Position numbers and translations under genes: made by a program. From Lates calcarifer (taxonomy: Eukaryota; Chordata; Actinopteri; Centropomidae), in the NCBI RefSeq assembly GCF_001640805.2, contig NC_066835.1, positions 21,520,182 through 21,584,181 of the forward strand: a DNA stretch of 64,000 bases, read 5' to 3'. This document shows, one piece after another, positions 48,038-59,999 of the stretch. The notes beneath the pieces were generated by a model, which saw only the letters and a list, made by a program, of their open reading frames with translations, was not told the origin of the DNA and did not search any database. Within the stretch, counting starts at the first letter, position 1, and each line of letters begins with the position of its first letter.

Positions 48038-51000
48038 CGTATTTGTTCATTGTTGTCATACTTGGCCACGTTGTCCAAATGACTCAGCGGACACAGGTTC
48101 ATGTTTATTTAGAGGACGAGACGACTTCAGGCAGTTTGAATATTATTTATCTGCATATTATTAAAACACTGCATAACTCAAATCCCTGACTTGCTGTATA
48201 CAGTTTCCTGGAGAGACAAGTAGACCTTGGGTAGACAACACCCATTTTTCATCTGGAAATACCAGTGGGAAATATCTGATCGCACACAATACACGAGGCT
48301 GTTAATACCCAGATGCTGCTAAGTCTACACTGTATCGACTGATGGAAATCTCTGCTGCTTTAGTCTTTGTCCTGATTCTCCTCCATCCATCAGAGCACGA
48401 ATGATCTCTGTGTTTCCCTTTGCTCTCCACCTGCAGCTCTGTACGTTCTGCATGGCGACCACGCTACAAGCAGTAACTTTCCCCCAGACTTTACACGTCC
48501 TGCAGGTTTTTAAACACTTTTGTTTGCTGCCAGACTTTCTTTGTATAAAAGCGTTTTCTAAAGTTGCACAGTGCAAGATTTTAATGGAGAAATCTGTTTT
48601 ATCAGTGGGTGTCACAAACTGGAGCCTGCAGCGACCGATGGTCAAACACAGATACTTTTCACAGGACTCAGTTCTGCTTCAGTCATTGAAATAAAAACCA
48701 CACATCCTCAAACATGTAGCTGGATGTCTTGCTCAACAGATTCTGCTGAGTCAATCATTTGCAGGTTAGTGTGTGTGGAATCAAACCAGCAACCTGGGAG
48801 ACTGCCTGGCCTTCAGGCCTCTGGGTGATTACACTGCATGTGATGGTTGAAATTAAATCTCCAGATTTCTACAGACCTGACTTTCGTTCTGTATTTAATA
48901 TTTGACTGGTTATCATGTCTCTGTCTCCCGCTCTGCCTCTGATTTTATATGAAGGATTAAATCTTATTTTTATTATGATGCGATACATGTCAGCAGCTCT
49001 CCATATTATTAAGCTCTTTGTAATTTAATGACGTGTTTTTCTGGGCAAATCAGTGTGGTTTGGGGTCATCTTAAAAAGTCTCTACAAAAGATTCTTTCTA
49101 TAAGATAAAGAGAACTTCACGTGCACCAGTCAAAGTATGTTTTGGTTCTTCTTGTACAGAAAGGATTTTTTTGAATATGTGAAAAGTTTACACATCAGCT
49201 GTAGAATATTTTAATATTACTTTAAAGACGGGGAAAATTCCACTAAACATGTGTCTCCTCCTCCCTCCTGCTGACGGTCAGTTTGTTTGTTCTCTGGTTT
49301 AATGTTTAGCTCACACACACCACACACACACTTTTTTTTTCTTTACCGGATGACTACCCTCGCTTTCAGATCTGTAAACACACACATTCACAGATTTAAC
49401 TGACCAGCTGATCAAGAAACCTTATGTAGCTGTCATCAGGCCTGAGCAGAGACTCAGTTCATGTCGGAGACTGAGCGTCTGTCCATGTGTGGTTTTGTTA
49501 AAAGTTTCTCTTTCTCTGGCTTCATCCTCTGAAACTTCCTCTTCAGAGCGTCTGGATAAAGCGCTGAGGAGAGATGGGTCCTCGTACAGCAGGTAAGAAC
49601 CCCTTCAGTTTGTGTTCTAAATAATGGAAACATTATTCATTCAGTTTCAGTTTAAATAACTCTGTTTATACCCGAGGGGCCAATCCCCACATCATCAGCA
49701 TCACCACAAACAAGAAGAAGTGAAGAGGGTCGAGGTCAGAGCCTCTGCTCTTTAAATGGATGATTCAGGGGCTTTTAAGTTGATATTACTGTTTCTTAGT
49801 TGCTCTTTATAAAATGAGGAAAGCTGATTTTGCCAGGTTTATCCAGCTTTACTAAAAAAGAAGTGTAATTCCTGTCAGTGTGTGTGAACAGAGCGAACCA
49901 CTGCTGCAGCATGTTTTTAAACTGGGTGACAAGTTAATACAGCAGCACTCACTCATTTTTATTTACTTATTTTTCAGGTTTTTATCATGCTGAATTATCC
50001 TGCACCACACACAAAACCAAACACTGGTGCTCTTTAGAATCACTGTCTAAGAATGGAAATATTACCCTCTCAGGTATTTACTCATAATATTGTTTTTGTT
50101 AACGTTAGTAAAAGTTTTTCTCTAAAGTTACAAAGTGGTGACAGTGATGGTTCCTGAGGCCCTCATGCAGTTTAAAGTTGTGAGGGATGAATGAGTGTGA
50201 CACCATTAATTCTAATCAACGATAATTAGCTTCATTTAGCATGTTAGACACATTATTAAGACTAGTGTTTACTCATGTTATGTATCTAAGTGCAGTGACT
50301 ATGAGGAAGTAGAGTAAATTATTATCAAGGACAGGAAGTGTTATTGTTATAATGAGACAAAGGCCATGACATCGTTATAAAGCATTTTATTATCTGGCTG
50401 TATGAGGTCGTCCTCCCATAAAATGACCCAGTTAGAAATGTTTGCATGGAGATCAAATTTAACAAGCACTATGTCCACTGAATAACAATAACAACAGTGC
50501 TATTGGCTGTTCAACATCTCCAAATCAGTATGTTTTTGCCACATAAACATATGAGAGCAGGAGATTTACTGGAAGAGAATGGAGAGAAAATGAGAGAAAA
50601 TCCAGACATGAACTGGGAACATTAGAGTTACACTTAGTCTGCTGAGGTGGGTGACAGCACAAAGTAATTTAATACTGCTTCACTAACTTTAAGAGCATTG
50701 ACAGTCGGGCAGATTTCTTCAGTGTGAACAAAGGTGCTGCTCCTTCTGCACCTGTCTTACATCTCAACTTTGGTACAAACTGAAGGCTTAAATTGTTCAT
50801 TTGACAGTATGACAATATTACTGTGCCACCTCATATTTGGTGAGGACATTGTGCAGCGTTTCCACGTGTTCTGTACTTATTCTGTGGGAGCTGACAGAGC
50901 AGCTGTGATGAGGGGGGTTAGGGTTACACCACATGGTGACTGATGGAAAGAACTGGTTTTCATTGTATAGAAGCAGCTGTGCTGTTAACAGTTACTGATG

Positions 51001-51084
51001 TTGAAATCAAATTTCATCATCTTATCATCATTCAGGTCTGTGTTTACACTGTAGAGATGAAGCCAGGTCTGTGGATATTCAGGC

Positions 51085-51500
51085 ACAGACTCTGTGACTT
51101 CTTAAAGCAACACAGTGTAACTCTTCCTGAACAACAGCGCCCTCTGCAGTCGTGAGTGGTAATTCATTCTGTTGGGCTCAGAGTCCGAGCGTTCACGTGG
51201 TTTTCATGCACAGAAAACAAAGCTTAACAGTCTCTTGATGGAAGCTCAAACATCATGGTCCCACTCACTGAACTGACTCACTTTAACTGATGTACAGTTC
51301 AGCATCAGTCTGAACTCTCTGGTCTGATTCCAGCAGTTTAACCTGCTGACTCTCACTCAGTTAGAGGGAGATCCAACCTGAAGAACCACAGTTACACAGA
51401 GAAAACAGGTGTTCAGGCAGCAGAGTGGAAACGACAGAGGCTCCATGAACCATCACAACGAGTCTGAAGCTGAGGTTTTAAGGTCAAGTAGCTGCACAAA
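51085..51500 (+). repeat. Interspersed repeat, copy B (inverted relative to 36,640-37,090)
   Basis: Forward-orientation partner of copy A; matching blocks are listed there. Its right part (51,400-51,480) contains an open frame that superficially resembles the deptor linker, but the same bases are present in copy A, so it is repeat and not exon. Confidence 0.8.
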
Positions 51501-51745
51501 GGGACAGTTGACCATACGGTGTCATGTTAGCCCCTACACCCAACACTGTTTGTCTATCTTATCTCTGCTATTTAAGGAAGTGTTGTCTGTTCTGTTATCG
51601 AGGCATGTTTGATCAAAAGCAGAATTGTTGGAAGTTGAATTGAGGAAGTTAAAGACAAAACTGGATCAGATTTTAGTTTGATTACTGAAAGTCCTGTAGG
51701 TTATCATGATAGGAAGCGTAACGATTTCCTCTCTCTCTCCATCAG

Positions 51746-51907
51746 TCACCCCCTCTAAGCAGATGAAGGCGGTTGCAGGAGGTGGATGTGGAGGTCAGGG
51801 AGGAGCCCGGCTGAGGAGCAGCAGTGATGGAAGCAGATACAGCAGGAGAGAAGCTGGACTCCCCAACAACTCCTCCTCCTCCCCAATGCTCTCCAACCCC
51901 AAATCAG
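51746..51907 (+). CDS. deptor: deptor exon: serine-rich linker
   Basis: Acceptor tctctccatcag; the frame begins with two bases of a split codon, then TPSKQMKAV, and ends SSSSPMLSNPKS plus G at GTAAAA. The flanks match human SPSKEIKIV and LCNPKS, while the middle, including the degron, is diverged. Confidence 0.82.
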
Positions 51908-53099
51908 GTAAAACATTAACCAGTGCAGACTAGAGGAGCTATTTAAGATGGGATCTATTTGTTCACATTTTAAACCAAGATTTTACAATAATGAAAAAAA
52001 AACCTTTTGACTTTTCATTCATGTTCAGTTCTGAAGAGACCAGTGAGCACTGAGGAGCTGCAAAAACCAGGAGGACCCTACATGAAGAAAACATTTACAG
52101 TACGTTAATATTTCAACAGTTAACAGACTGGAAAGCCTTTTTCATTAAGCTGAGAGGAGATGAGAGATTATCTGTAAATTCTTCTCAGGATAGAAGAAGG
52201 AAAAGAGACATACTGTGCTTTAACACATTTCACTGGCCCAAAGAAACACAATTTCATTTGTTTTTTAAAAAAATATTTATGTATATTTCCAAACTATGGC
52301 GAAAGATTTCTCTGCTGGAATCAGTAGCACAGGTTTAACGAAAGACTGATCCACCACAGAGGAATTATTCCTTTTCTCAGTTTCTGTGTGAAATATTCTT
52401 CCTTACACACCTCGTCCTGATAGATATCTAACAGATGTCTGTGTGTCTGCAGATCGTGGGTGATGCTGTGGGTTGGGGGTTTGTGGTGAGAGGTAACAGA
52501 CCATGTCACATCCAGGCTGTGGAGCCCTGTGGCCCAGCGGCTGCTGCAGGGATGAAGGTAGGCATCATGGGAAATGTAGTTACTGGAGATATTTCATTAG
52601 ATATTCTCCTGATGTATTTAGAAATACAGGGTGAAAGTAGCAGCTGAGACTCCAGATTCTGTAGAAAGAAATGAGCTGGTTGTTTTAGGGAGAGGTTTGG
52701 GTTTTCCCTTTGCTGACATCTAGTGGCCATTAGTAGAACTGCAGGTTAAAGCTTTTCTTGCTCAGCTGAGGAGGTTGTTTTGTTAAAACAGAAGCCATAT
52801 TTTTTTCTTGTTGTTCATAAAGCCAGTCATTACTAAGTTTACAGCAGCAGTGAAAAGTTGTTCAGTGAGTAGAAAGTACAGTGAATCTCAGTGGATGAGT
52901 ACATTAACTACAGATGTTTCCTTCAGACAGGTCCTCTCACTCCTCTTCTCGCTCTCCTCCTCATCTACAGGTTTGTCAGTTTGTGGTGTCCGTCAACGGC
53001 CTCAATGTTCTTAATCTGGACTACCGGACCGTCAGCCACCTGATCCTAACAGGACCCAGAACCGTGGTGATGGAGGTGATGGAGGAGACTGACCATTGA
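51746..53099 (+). CDS. deptor: deptor (partial): C-terminal linker and PDZ domain, four exons
   Basis: DEPTOR is a cytosolic inhibitor that binds mTOR in both mTOR complexes; the C-terminal PDZ domain contributes to this binding. Exons 51,746-51,907, 52,029-52,099, 52,453-52,557 and 52,971-53,099 join in phase (1, 1, 0, 0) to give about 155 residues ending with a stop. The first two exons encode TPSKQMKAVAG, a serine-rich stretch, then NPKS-VLKRPVSTEELQKPGG. The last two encode the PDZ domain (IVGDAVGWGFVVRGNRPCHI to MEVMEETDH), very close to human. Human DEPTOR is 409 residues with two N-terminal DEP domains; their exons were not found. The beta-TrCP phosphodegron (SSGYFS in human) is not present in the linker. 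This is either a full gene with diverged or distant 5' exons, or a truncated duplicate. Confidence 0.9.
52029..52099 (+). CDS. deptor: deptor exon: pre-PDZ segment
   Basis: Reads VLKRPVSTEELQKPGGPYMK then KTFT; acceptor tgttcag, donor GTACGT, phase 0. Confidence 0.93.
52453..52557 (+). CDS. deptor: deptor exon: PDZ domain, first half
   Basis: Reads IVGDAVGWGFVVRGNRPCHI then QAVEPCGPAAAAGMK; WGFVV is the carboxylate-binding loop of the PDZ fold. GTAGGC donor. Confidence 0.95.
52971..53099 (+). CDS. deptor: deptor exon: PDZ domain, second half, and stop
   Basis: Reads VCQFVVSVNGLNVLNLDYRT then VSHLILTGPRTVVMEVMEET and DH, stop TGA at 53,097-53,099; preceded by a pyrimidine-rich acceptor. Confidence 0.95.
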   Translation, partial: VCQFVVSVNGLNVLNLDYRTVSHLILTGPRTVVMEVMEETDH

Positions 53100-54285
53100 A
53101 GAATGAAAGAGACACTGATGTATGGACAGTATGGTAGAAGCTGAGAATACTGTGTATGGTGTTCTGGCTGTAGTGAAGCAGTTACTAATATGTGTGTCCT
53201 CTCTGAGGTTTTCTCCAGAGGACTGCAAAAACACAATAATGAAACAGGAAAGAGCCTTGTTAGGAATTATATGGGAAACATTCTGTTTTTAAATTGTTGA
53301 ACTGATGGAGGGCACTTGTCAGATTGTTTGGCTGAGGATATAAACTGAAGGTCAACAGTTGAATGAGCTTATAGAGTTTTGTTGGAAAGTTGCTCCCAAA
53401 AAGTTCCAGCTCGAACCCAATAGAGTTTATTGATGATGCTCAGAAATGGACTACTGTATGTAGGCAATAGCTACTTAACTAACACACTGAGATAGTTTGG
53501 AATATAGTGCACTGTTTTTGTCTGAGTCATTTTGAAATGAATGAGAAAGCCTCCAAATTCTCTTTTGAGAATTTCTCTTTTTTCTTCTACTTCTTGAAGG
53601 CTTAAAGAGACGTGTGATATTATCTTTCTTTAAATGATGTGTCAGTTTGTTTGTCTCATCAGAGCTACCCAGTTCTTTTATTTATTCTAAAGGAGTTTTA
53701 TTCTGAACTTAAAGCTCATCACTATTTGTTTGCATTTTGTTTTTCTAAATGAACATCTGTCAGGCAGAAAATGTTCCTGACAGAAAACAAAAAAGCTTTG
53801 ATGAACTGGCTGACCTCTGCATACTGAATAATGATAGACAGGAGAAAGTGTCTGTGTACAATATTTAGTGTTTTTCTAAAATGTTTTGTGTTTCACTTAA
53901 ATGGTGTATAACTCAATCCTGGTAGTGATGGTGTTGTTGACAACACTCCAACAGCTGGTGTTTCCTTCAGTGCAGTGGTTTGGACTTTTAACCCCATATG
54001 TCTCATCCACACACAAACACATTACCTGCATGTCTCACACACTCTTGCACACACACACACCTGGAACCACGTGCCCTCACCAGCCCCTCCCTTGGCTGTG
54101 TTTACTTTTCCATCCACTCCCTGCGATGTCTAATTCCCAGAAAGGAAGTGAGGAGTGTGAAGAAGTCTGAGGTGGATCAACAGCTCAGCGAGGAAACAGA
54201 CTGTAACTCAAGTGCTTTGTTTTGAAGTGTCTCTCAAGTTTCTCTTACTCTTTTTTATTTTTTAGATCTTTGTACTGTATCTGTT

Positions 54286-54291
<6 letters not shown>

Positions 54292-54333
<42 letters not shown>
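54292..54333. repeat. (GT)n microsatellite
   Basis: Uninterrupted GT run of about 21 units. Confidence 0.95.
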
Positions 54334-54335
<2 letters not shown>

Positions 54336-54769
54336 TACTTTTTTCCATTTGTGTGTATAGTCGACTCCAGATTCAATAATGCTGAGATATGTCCCAGCAG
54401 GCAGTGTTTTCCTCTCTGCAGGGCGATTCTGGAGACTCAGTGAGTCTCCTGGCTCCTCTTGCATCTTTAATGGCAGTTTTAATAGAGGCAGTTAGTAGAA
54501 TCACGCTCGGATATTGTTTTAAAATACCGAGTCCGGAGGATTTTATTAAGAAACTAAATATCCTCATTAAAAATCACTATCACTTGATGTACAATACAGA
54601 ATTACAGGCAGAGAATAAGCCAATTAGACTGTAATCAATATCAAAATATTGCTTTAATTTCAACTTTCAGTAATTTATATTATTCTTGTGTCAGCTCTTT
54701 TATTTCTTCACCTGTAACTGTTTGAATTTGATTTTGATTGTGAAACTACTTAAAGCTGCATTTCCCACA

Positions 54770-54775
54770 AATAAA
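54770..54775 (+). terminator. deptor: Candidate deptor poly(A) signal
   Basis: AATAAA hexamer within cacaaataaaataga. Confidence 0.4.
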
Positions 54776-56109
54776 ATAGAAACGAAGGACAGACTGATTC
54801 ATCTCCAGCCATCTCTTATCAAACCCTTTTTAAATTCACTGTTCCAATTTTAAACATTTATTTACTACAGTCTGATGACAGATTGAGTTGCATGATGGGA
54901 AATGTAGGATCCAGTATTTTGGGGGGGGGTTGACCCATGCTAAGATCTGTCTCTGTCTCTGCAACTCTAATATTAACCATTTCTTTTTCCGGCGTCATGG
55001 AACTGCAGTGATGAAATTGTGAGCCTAACCCTTTGAAGTCCACACAGTCAATGTGTATTGATTGTAGAGACAAACAGCCTGAAACTGATGCCACAGTAAC
55101 ACACTACACTCCCTGATGATGCACAAACGCTAACAAGAAAGTACAGATAGAGAAAAAGAAAGAACACCATGGCTAACATCCATGAATGTTTGTTTTTGTG
55201 AAATTTGGATCCATCTGCTGCCAAACGTGATATCATGTTGTAAAATGAGTATAAATCTTTGGGTCAATGATGAACTGTTGAACTTGGCTTTTCTCCTACT
55301 TCCCAAGAAAGCAGATAAGTATCATTACAGACATTCTCTCCTGTCAACACTGGGAATCCTCCCAGTGACTGATGGTGATTAGGAAGTTCATAAAAAGGTC
55401 AAAGTTCACAGAGTGCAGAGGTCAAGTGTAAAGTTCAAGAACGTAAACCTGTGGAGCCAGAGGATGAGGGGTTACAGCAGGCCAGGCGGAGGACAGTACA
55501 GTATGTGCTGCTTCACATTCAGGTTACCACAGATGATAGAGGGAGTTTTCATTTCTATCATAACATCTCCTGTGTCCTGCTCTTTACCAATCCCAGCTCC
55601 TGATCACATCCTCTGCTCTTAAGTAGGACAGAAAGGCATTCCCAAAAATTCCAGGGGATTTCAGAGAATTCCAGGTGAGTGACTTTTGACTCCGAGCTTG
55701 TACAGGCACATTCAACAAAAACAGAGAAGTAGTCCAGGTATGGAAAGGCCCCACACTGCTGTGTGTGAAGATTCCCTGAGGATTTACTGGCTGAGTAAGA
55801 GACCTCCCAGCAACATCATGTGTCATCACAGAGCTTGATTTTAGCATTAGCTGTGTGAAATGCTGTCTATATTTAGGCCTTTATAAAAACAAAACAAAAA
55901 TAGAGAGCAAGCAGCTGATGTGGAGAAAAAGCTGCAGCCCATTTGAAACAAGTAAAGACAGCAATAGATTCCATCAGAAACAGAATTACATGCCATCACC
56001 GACCAACACAAACGTTTGAAAACGCAAAAGAAGCCACAATAAACTATTCCACACAGAAATGGAATCCATTAGAAACCACAACATCTCACAATCCAAGGAC
56101 AGAGCTTGT

Positions 56110-56180
56110 TGTAAAGATGCACATATTGTGAAGCATCTTGGGCTATATGAATGAAGTTTGATTTGATTTTGATTTGAATA
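56110..56180 (+). repeat. LINE-type 3' tail
   Basis: The phrase gaagcatcttgggctatatg followed by aatgaagtttgatttgattt is typical of CR1/L2-like LINE 3' ends with a short tandem tail. Confidence 0.6.
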
Positions 56181-56779
56181 GAAACCACAAGAAAGTCTCA
56201 GAAACTGCTGCAGCTCGTAAGTGAAACCGCGACAAACCACAGCGGTTTACAAACCAGCATCTTCAAATGAAAACCATAAGGAAAAATTAGAACCAGTTTG
56301 TCTGTGCAGCATGTCAGAGAAACTACTGTGAGGAAACAAATTCAGCTCCTAATGAAATTACAGAAGTCCAGAAACCCTCTATAAACTGATAGGCCCAATG
56401 AATTATGATAATTATTAAATGTTTTTTAATTTATTGGAAACTGTCCAGATTCGTCTAATGGATTCTGAGAGGGCCAAGGCTTTGATCTATTATTGATTTC
56501 ACTTATTAAATTCATAATCAGGAGAAAATGCAAATGAAAGGAGGAGAGAAGGTTGCAGCCTTGACACAGCTGAGACACGATCATCATGGAAATGAGATTG
56601 AACTAAAGGCTGAGACGTTTCTTTACCAGATCAGTTTTCAGTCTGTGCTGCCTTTTCAGTGTGTTGAGATATTCTGAAAAACGGTAAATCAAATTAAAAG
56701 TATAAGATACCTACAGTTTATATATCTCAGAGCAGATATATAGACTGCTGATTTCTGCTGCTATATTATCACCGGCCCA

Positions 56780-57076
56780 GTGTCAGTCATCACACAGGTG
56801 TTGACAGCTCGCGATGACAGAGATGAAATGGCGTGTGGCTCTGCGGCTGCAGCTGAAACACTGTGTCTCAAGAATGATTTCTGTCGCAGCGACATCAGCA
56901 TCAAAATCAACTTGTTGGAGTGTGATTGTGGCGGACGGCTCGATAGATGGAATGTAAACAAGCTGCCGCCGGCAGTGAGTGTGTTGAATCCCAAAGGCCG
57001 ACAGGGAAAATCTGATGAAGAAGAGCCCATAAACATCCAGCCAGCAACTACACACATTTTAATCAATGATGGTTAA
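56780..57076 (+). other. Open, CpG-bearing block of unknown nature
   Basis: A 98-codon plus-strand frame overlaps two minus-strand frames of 90 and 101 codons in the same 300 bp. Base composition is richer in CpG than the flanks. The plus frame begins MSVITQVLTARDD and ends THILINDG. No family was recognised. It may be a conserved regulatory element, a short single-exon gene or chance. Confidence 0.25.
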
Positions 57077-57415
57077 AAAGTGTTGCTGTAAAACCAACTA
57101 AACAAAATCATTTACACTATTTCAGCATGAATATACTTGTCTTTAATCTTTTTTGTTTTGTTAAGCTACAAGCCAAACATCACGGATATGAAACCTGGCT
57201 GCACCTTGAAGTTACTGTGCACCCAAACATAACAGAAGCTCTAAAATGACACTAAGAACAAAGTTCCAGCTTCACAGAGTCACATGCTGTTGATGTGTTG
57301 AATTATATGTCTGCTGAGTTCACACTTGTTGTGAGTGTTTGTGAGGGTGTAGAGTCAGAGCTGAAAGTGATCACTTTTCAAGTGTTGCCTCCTACTGGTA
57401 AAACCAGGGAACGTC

Positions 57416-57441
57416 TATGTGTGTGTGTGTGTGTGTGTGTG
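57416..57441. repeat. (GT)n microsatellite
   Basis: GT run of about 13 units. Confidence 0.93.
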
Positions 57442-59999
57442 AGGCTGCATGGACTCAGTTTTGATTCTGATATCAAGTGTTTCATGATGATCACTGAAGG
57501 CAACATGAAACATTTTTGATACCTCATTATAAGTGCTACAGTTTTTACAGCAGACTGAACCTGCAAAGTGCAATAAAGATGGAAAACAGAAGAAGGTATT
57601 AACGTCAGGAATTCTACCTGATGACATGGAAAGGCCTGTCTGTCTTTGTGAACTGTACCAGATGTCAGTTAAAAGTTTCAGTTTCTCCTTTCGGCAGGAC
57701 TCTGCTGAACGACACAACAATCTTTCATGCTCCAGATTTGATATGTTCCTGTACGTGCTGATTTATTCACACGACAAACAGAAGAGTTCAGAGAAATGGT
57801 TCAGACAGCTTCGTTGCTAAAAAGATCAAATTATGTTTTTTTTTGTAAATCCTGTGTGATCTGTAGATTATTCTCATAAAACACAGAATGATTCTGTTCT
57901 CATGGAGAGAGATAGATCCCTGTCATCTCAGCTTTTTCATTCTGCTTTGTACAACCTCTTTCCTCTGTGGGTGTATCAGTCACTGTTTTCCATTCAGTCC
58001 CAATCAATGCATGTTGTGTGGCTGTACCTGTGACTCTGCAGGTGAACAGGGTCATATTTTCAGTTCTGGCAGGAGCAGAAATACATTTTGAGTGCATTTG
58101 AATTTTCTGCTTCACTCAGTTCATTTGTGGCTGCCCACAGCCTCTCATTCTCTGTCGCATAATCAAGCCTCAGCTCTTTGGTTTATCAGTATGGGAGAAG
58201 AGACTGTGTTTTTATTCAGAAGAGGAGGGTTTGCTCACAGAACATTATGTCCACCATCAGACACGGTACAAGAAATTAGTCAATAATTCCAAAAGTGCAG
58301 TTAATTTTCCCTTTTCAAAAACAGCAAACCTATTTTGTGAGAGATGAGTCATAACTTTAAATAGAGCTCATAATTGCTGCTGCAAGGTGTTTATTTATTT
58401 TAGCACCCAGGTTTAAATTATGTTGTTTTACCAGTGTTTTTAATTCTTCATTTTTCACCATGAAACACTTTGTCATTCTGCTTTTGAGAGTGGTTATAAT
58501 CCTCCACCAACATCATTATCATCATCAACCTTTGAACCGAGCTCACTGTATTCAGAAAATGACTCATTTACAGTTTGTCTGACATTAAAATTCAGTATAG
58601 TTTCATGCTACTGTAACAGTAATGTCAGTACAGTTTGACTTAATCAATATAATGACTTGTCAGGGTTAAACGAGCACAGAACTGCATCAAAATACAGTTT
58701 GGATGTTGAAGAAAACTCAAGGTGACAAACTGTTTACTCAAGCTGCAAATTGAAAGCCATGAAACTCAAAGTCTGAAGGGAACACACACAGAATTTTACT
58801 GTTAAATATTCATGATTATGATAATGCAGGAGGCTTCAGAGACCTGTGATTCCAGTGTTGGTGAAAGGCTACATGGTCAGCACACAAACCCATAATAACT
58901 GAGCTACAGAGAAGCTGAGCGTCTCACCTTCAGCAGACAGAGGCCCATTATTCATTCAAGGATCTGTGCTATCTCAAAGACAGGACATCCAAAGCTGAAA
59001 ACATGGCAGTCTTAGTGTTATTCATTTATTTTTGCTGCAGGTGCAAACAGAGCAAAATCCTATGAAATTATGTCTCTAAAAAGCTGCTGTTGTGTTTTTG
59101 TCGATCGTGGTCTTGTCTAACTTTCCCATGAACTTGAAGGAAGGTTGTCATTCTGACAATTAAATGTTACAAGAGTGTTTCCATTTCTCTCCCATGATCC
59201 TCACTCTCAGTTTTTACATGGAGCCACCTGCCCCAGAACATTAAGAGGCATATTAACTGGGGACTCATGCAGCACATAGCCAGGGGTCACAGAAATACAC
59301 ATTTTGTCCCCGCAGCCGCTCAACCTGTCTGAAGCTAAAAAGCATTTTTCTGCTGCCTCGCCTCACATTAAACGAGGTAAAAGGAATGAATAGCTGCAGG
59401 GCTGGAGGGTGAATGAAGCGGGAAACACCCATCAGCCCACTGCAAGTCTCAACTCAGAGCTACCAGCAGCGTTAAGCTCGCCGGAGACTGCAACAGAGAG
59501 ATGGGAAGTGAGGCAATGCTGCCTTCAAAATAAAATAGAGAGCTGTTGAATTAATGCACTGTACAGATGCAAGGTCAGATTTGCTTCACGGTTTAAACTG
59601 AAGAGAAAATTAGAGCAATATACACCTTAAATGATGAATTTAATAAACGCCCAGGAAATAAAAGGTAGTGAATACAGACAGGTTCAGGTGTGTGTCTAAA
59701 GGTGCTTTTGTGTACAAAACTGATCCAAAATGGCGTAGATGGGGTTGTTCAGTTTTCACTCACAGTAAATAATTTATTTCATCAGATGATCTCTGTCAGA
59801 ACTACTGCAAAATCCAGAAAAATAAAAAACGTTTTTGCGTTCATCCACTGAACTTTTAAATGTCCCCCACCTTTTATTTTAATTAATGCCATCTTGTATT
59901 TTTCTGCAAACAGTGCCCTTCCACCTCTCCTGTCCCCACACCTGTCCTGTCCAGGTAGCGTTTCTCCAGTGCCACCTGCTTTCAACTGATTCCGTTCCT

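Larger units (their letters stand above)
41100..51745. other. Intergenic segment between enpp2 and the detected deptor exons
   Basis: The N-terminal (DEP-domain) exons of deptor, or TAF2 and DSCC1, would be expected here from human gene order. None was recognised on either strand. It contains retroelement-like sequence (42.1-42.4 kb), an interspersed repeat (51.1-51.5 kb), several microsatellites and one weak isolated exon candidate at 49,547-49,592. Confidence 0.55.
53100..54775 (+). other. deptor: Probable deptor 3' UTR
   Basis: No further exon. The first good AATAAA after the stop is at 54,770-54,775, suggesting a UTR of about 1.7 kb. It contains a long GT microsatellite at 54,292-54,333. 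Confidence 0.45.

Noticed and set aside
47845..48189. Overlapping frames with poly-Q, poly-T/A, poly-L or poly-C
   Set aside because: All derive from the CTG/TTG repeat read in different frames.
51409..51612. Open frame beginning FRQQSGNDRGSMNHHN, which looked like the deptor linker exon (human RKQSHDNRKS)
   Set aside because: The same bases occur, inverted, in the interspersed repeat at 36,640-37,090, and no usable donor gives the phase required by the exon at 51,746.
53998..54464. Open frames with cysteine-valine or threonine-histidine runs downstream of deptor
   Set aside because: Produced by the GT microsatellite in the probable 3' UTR.
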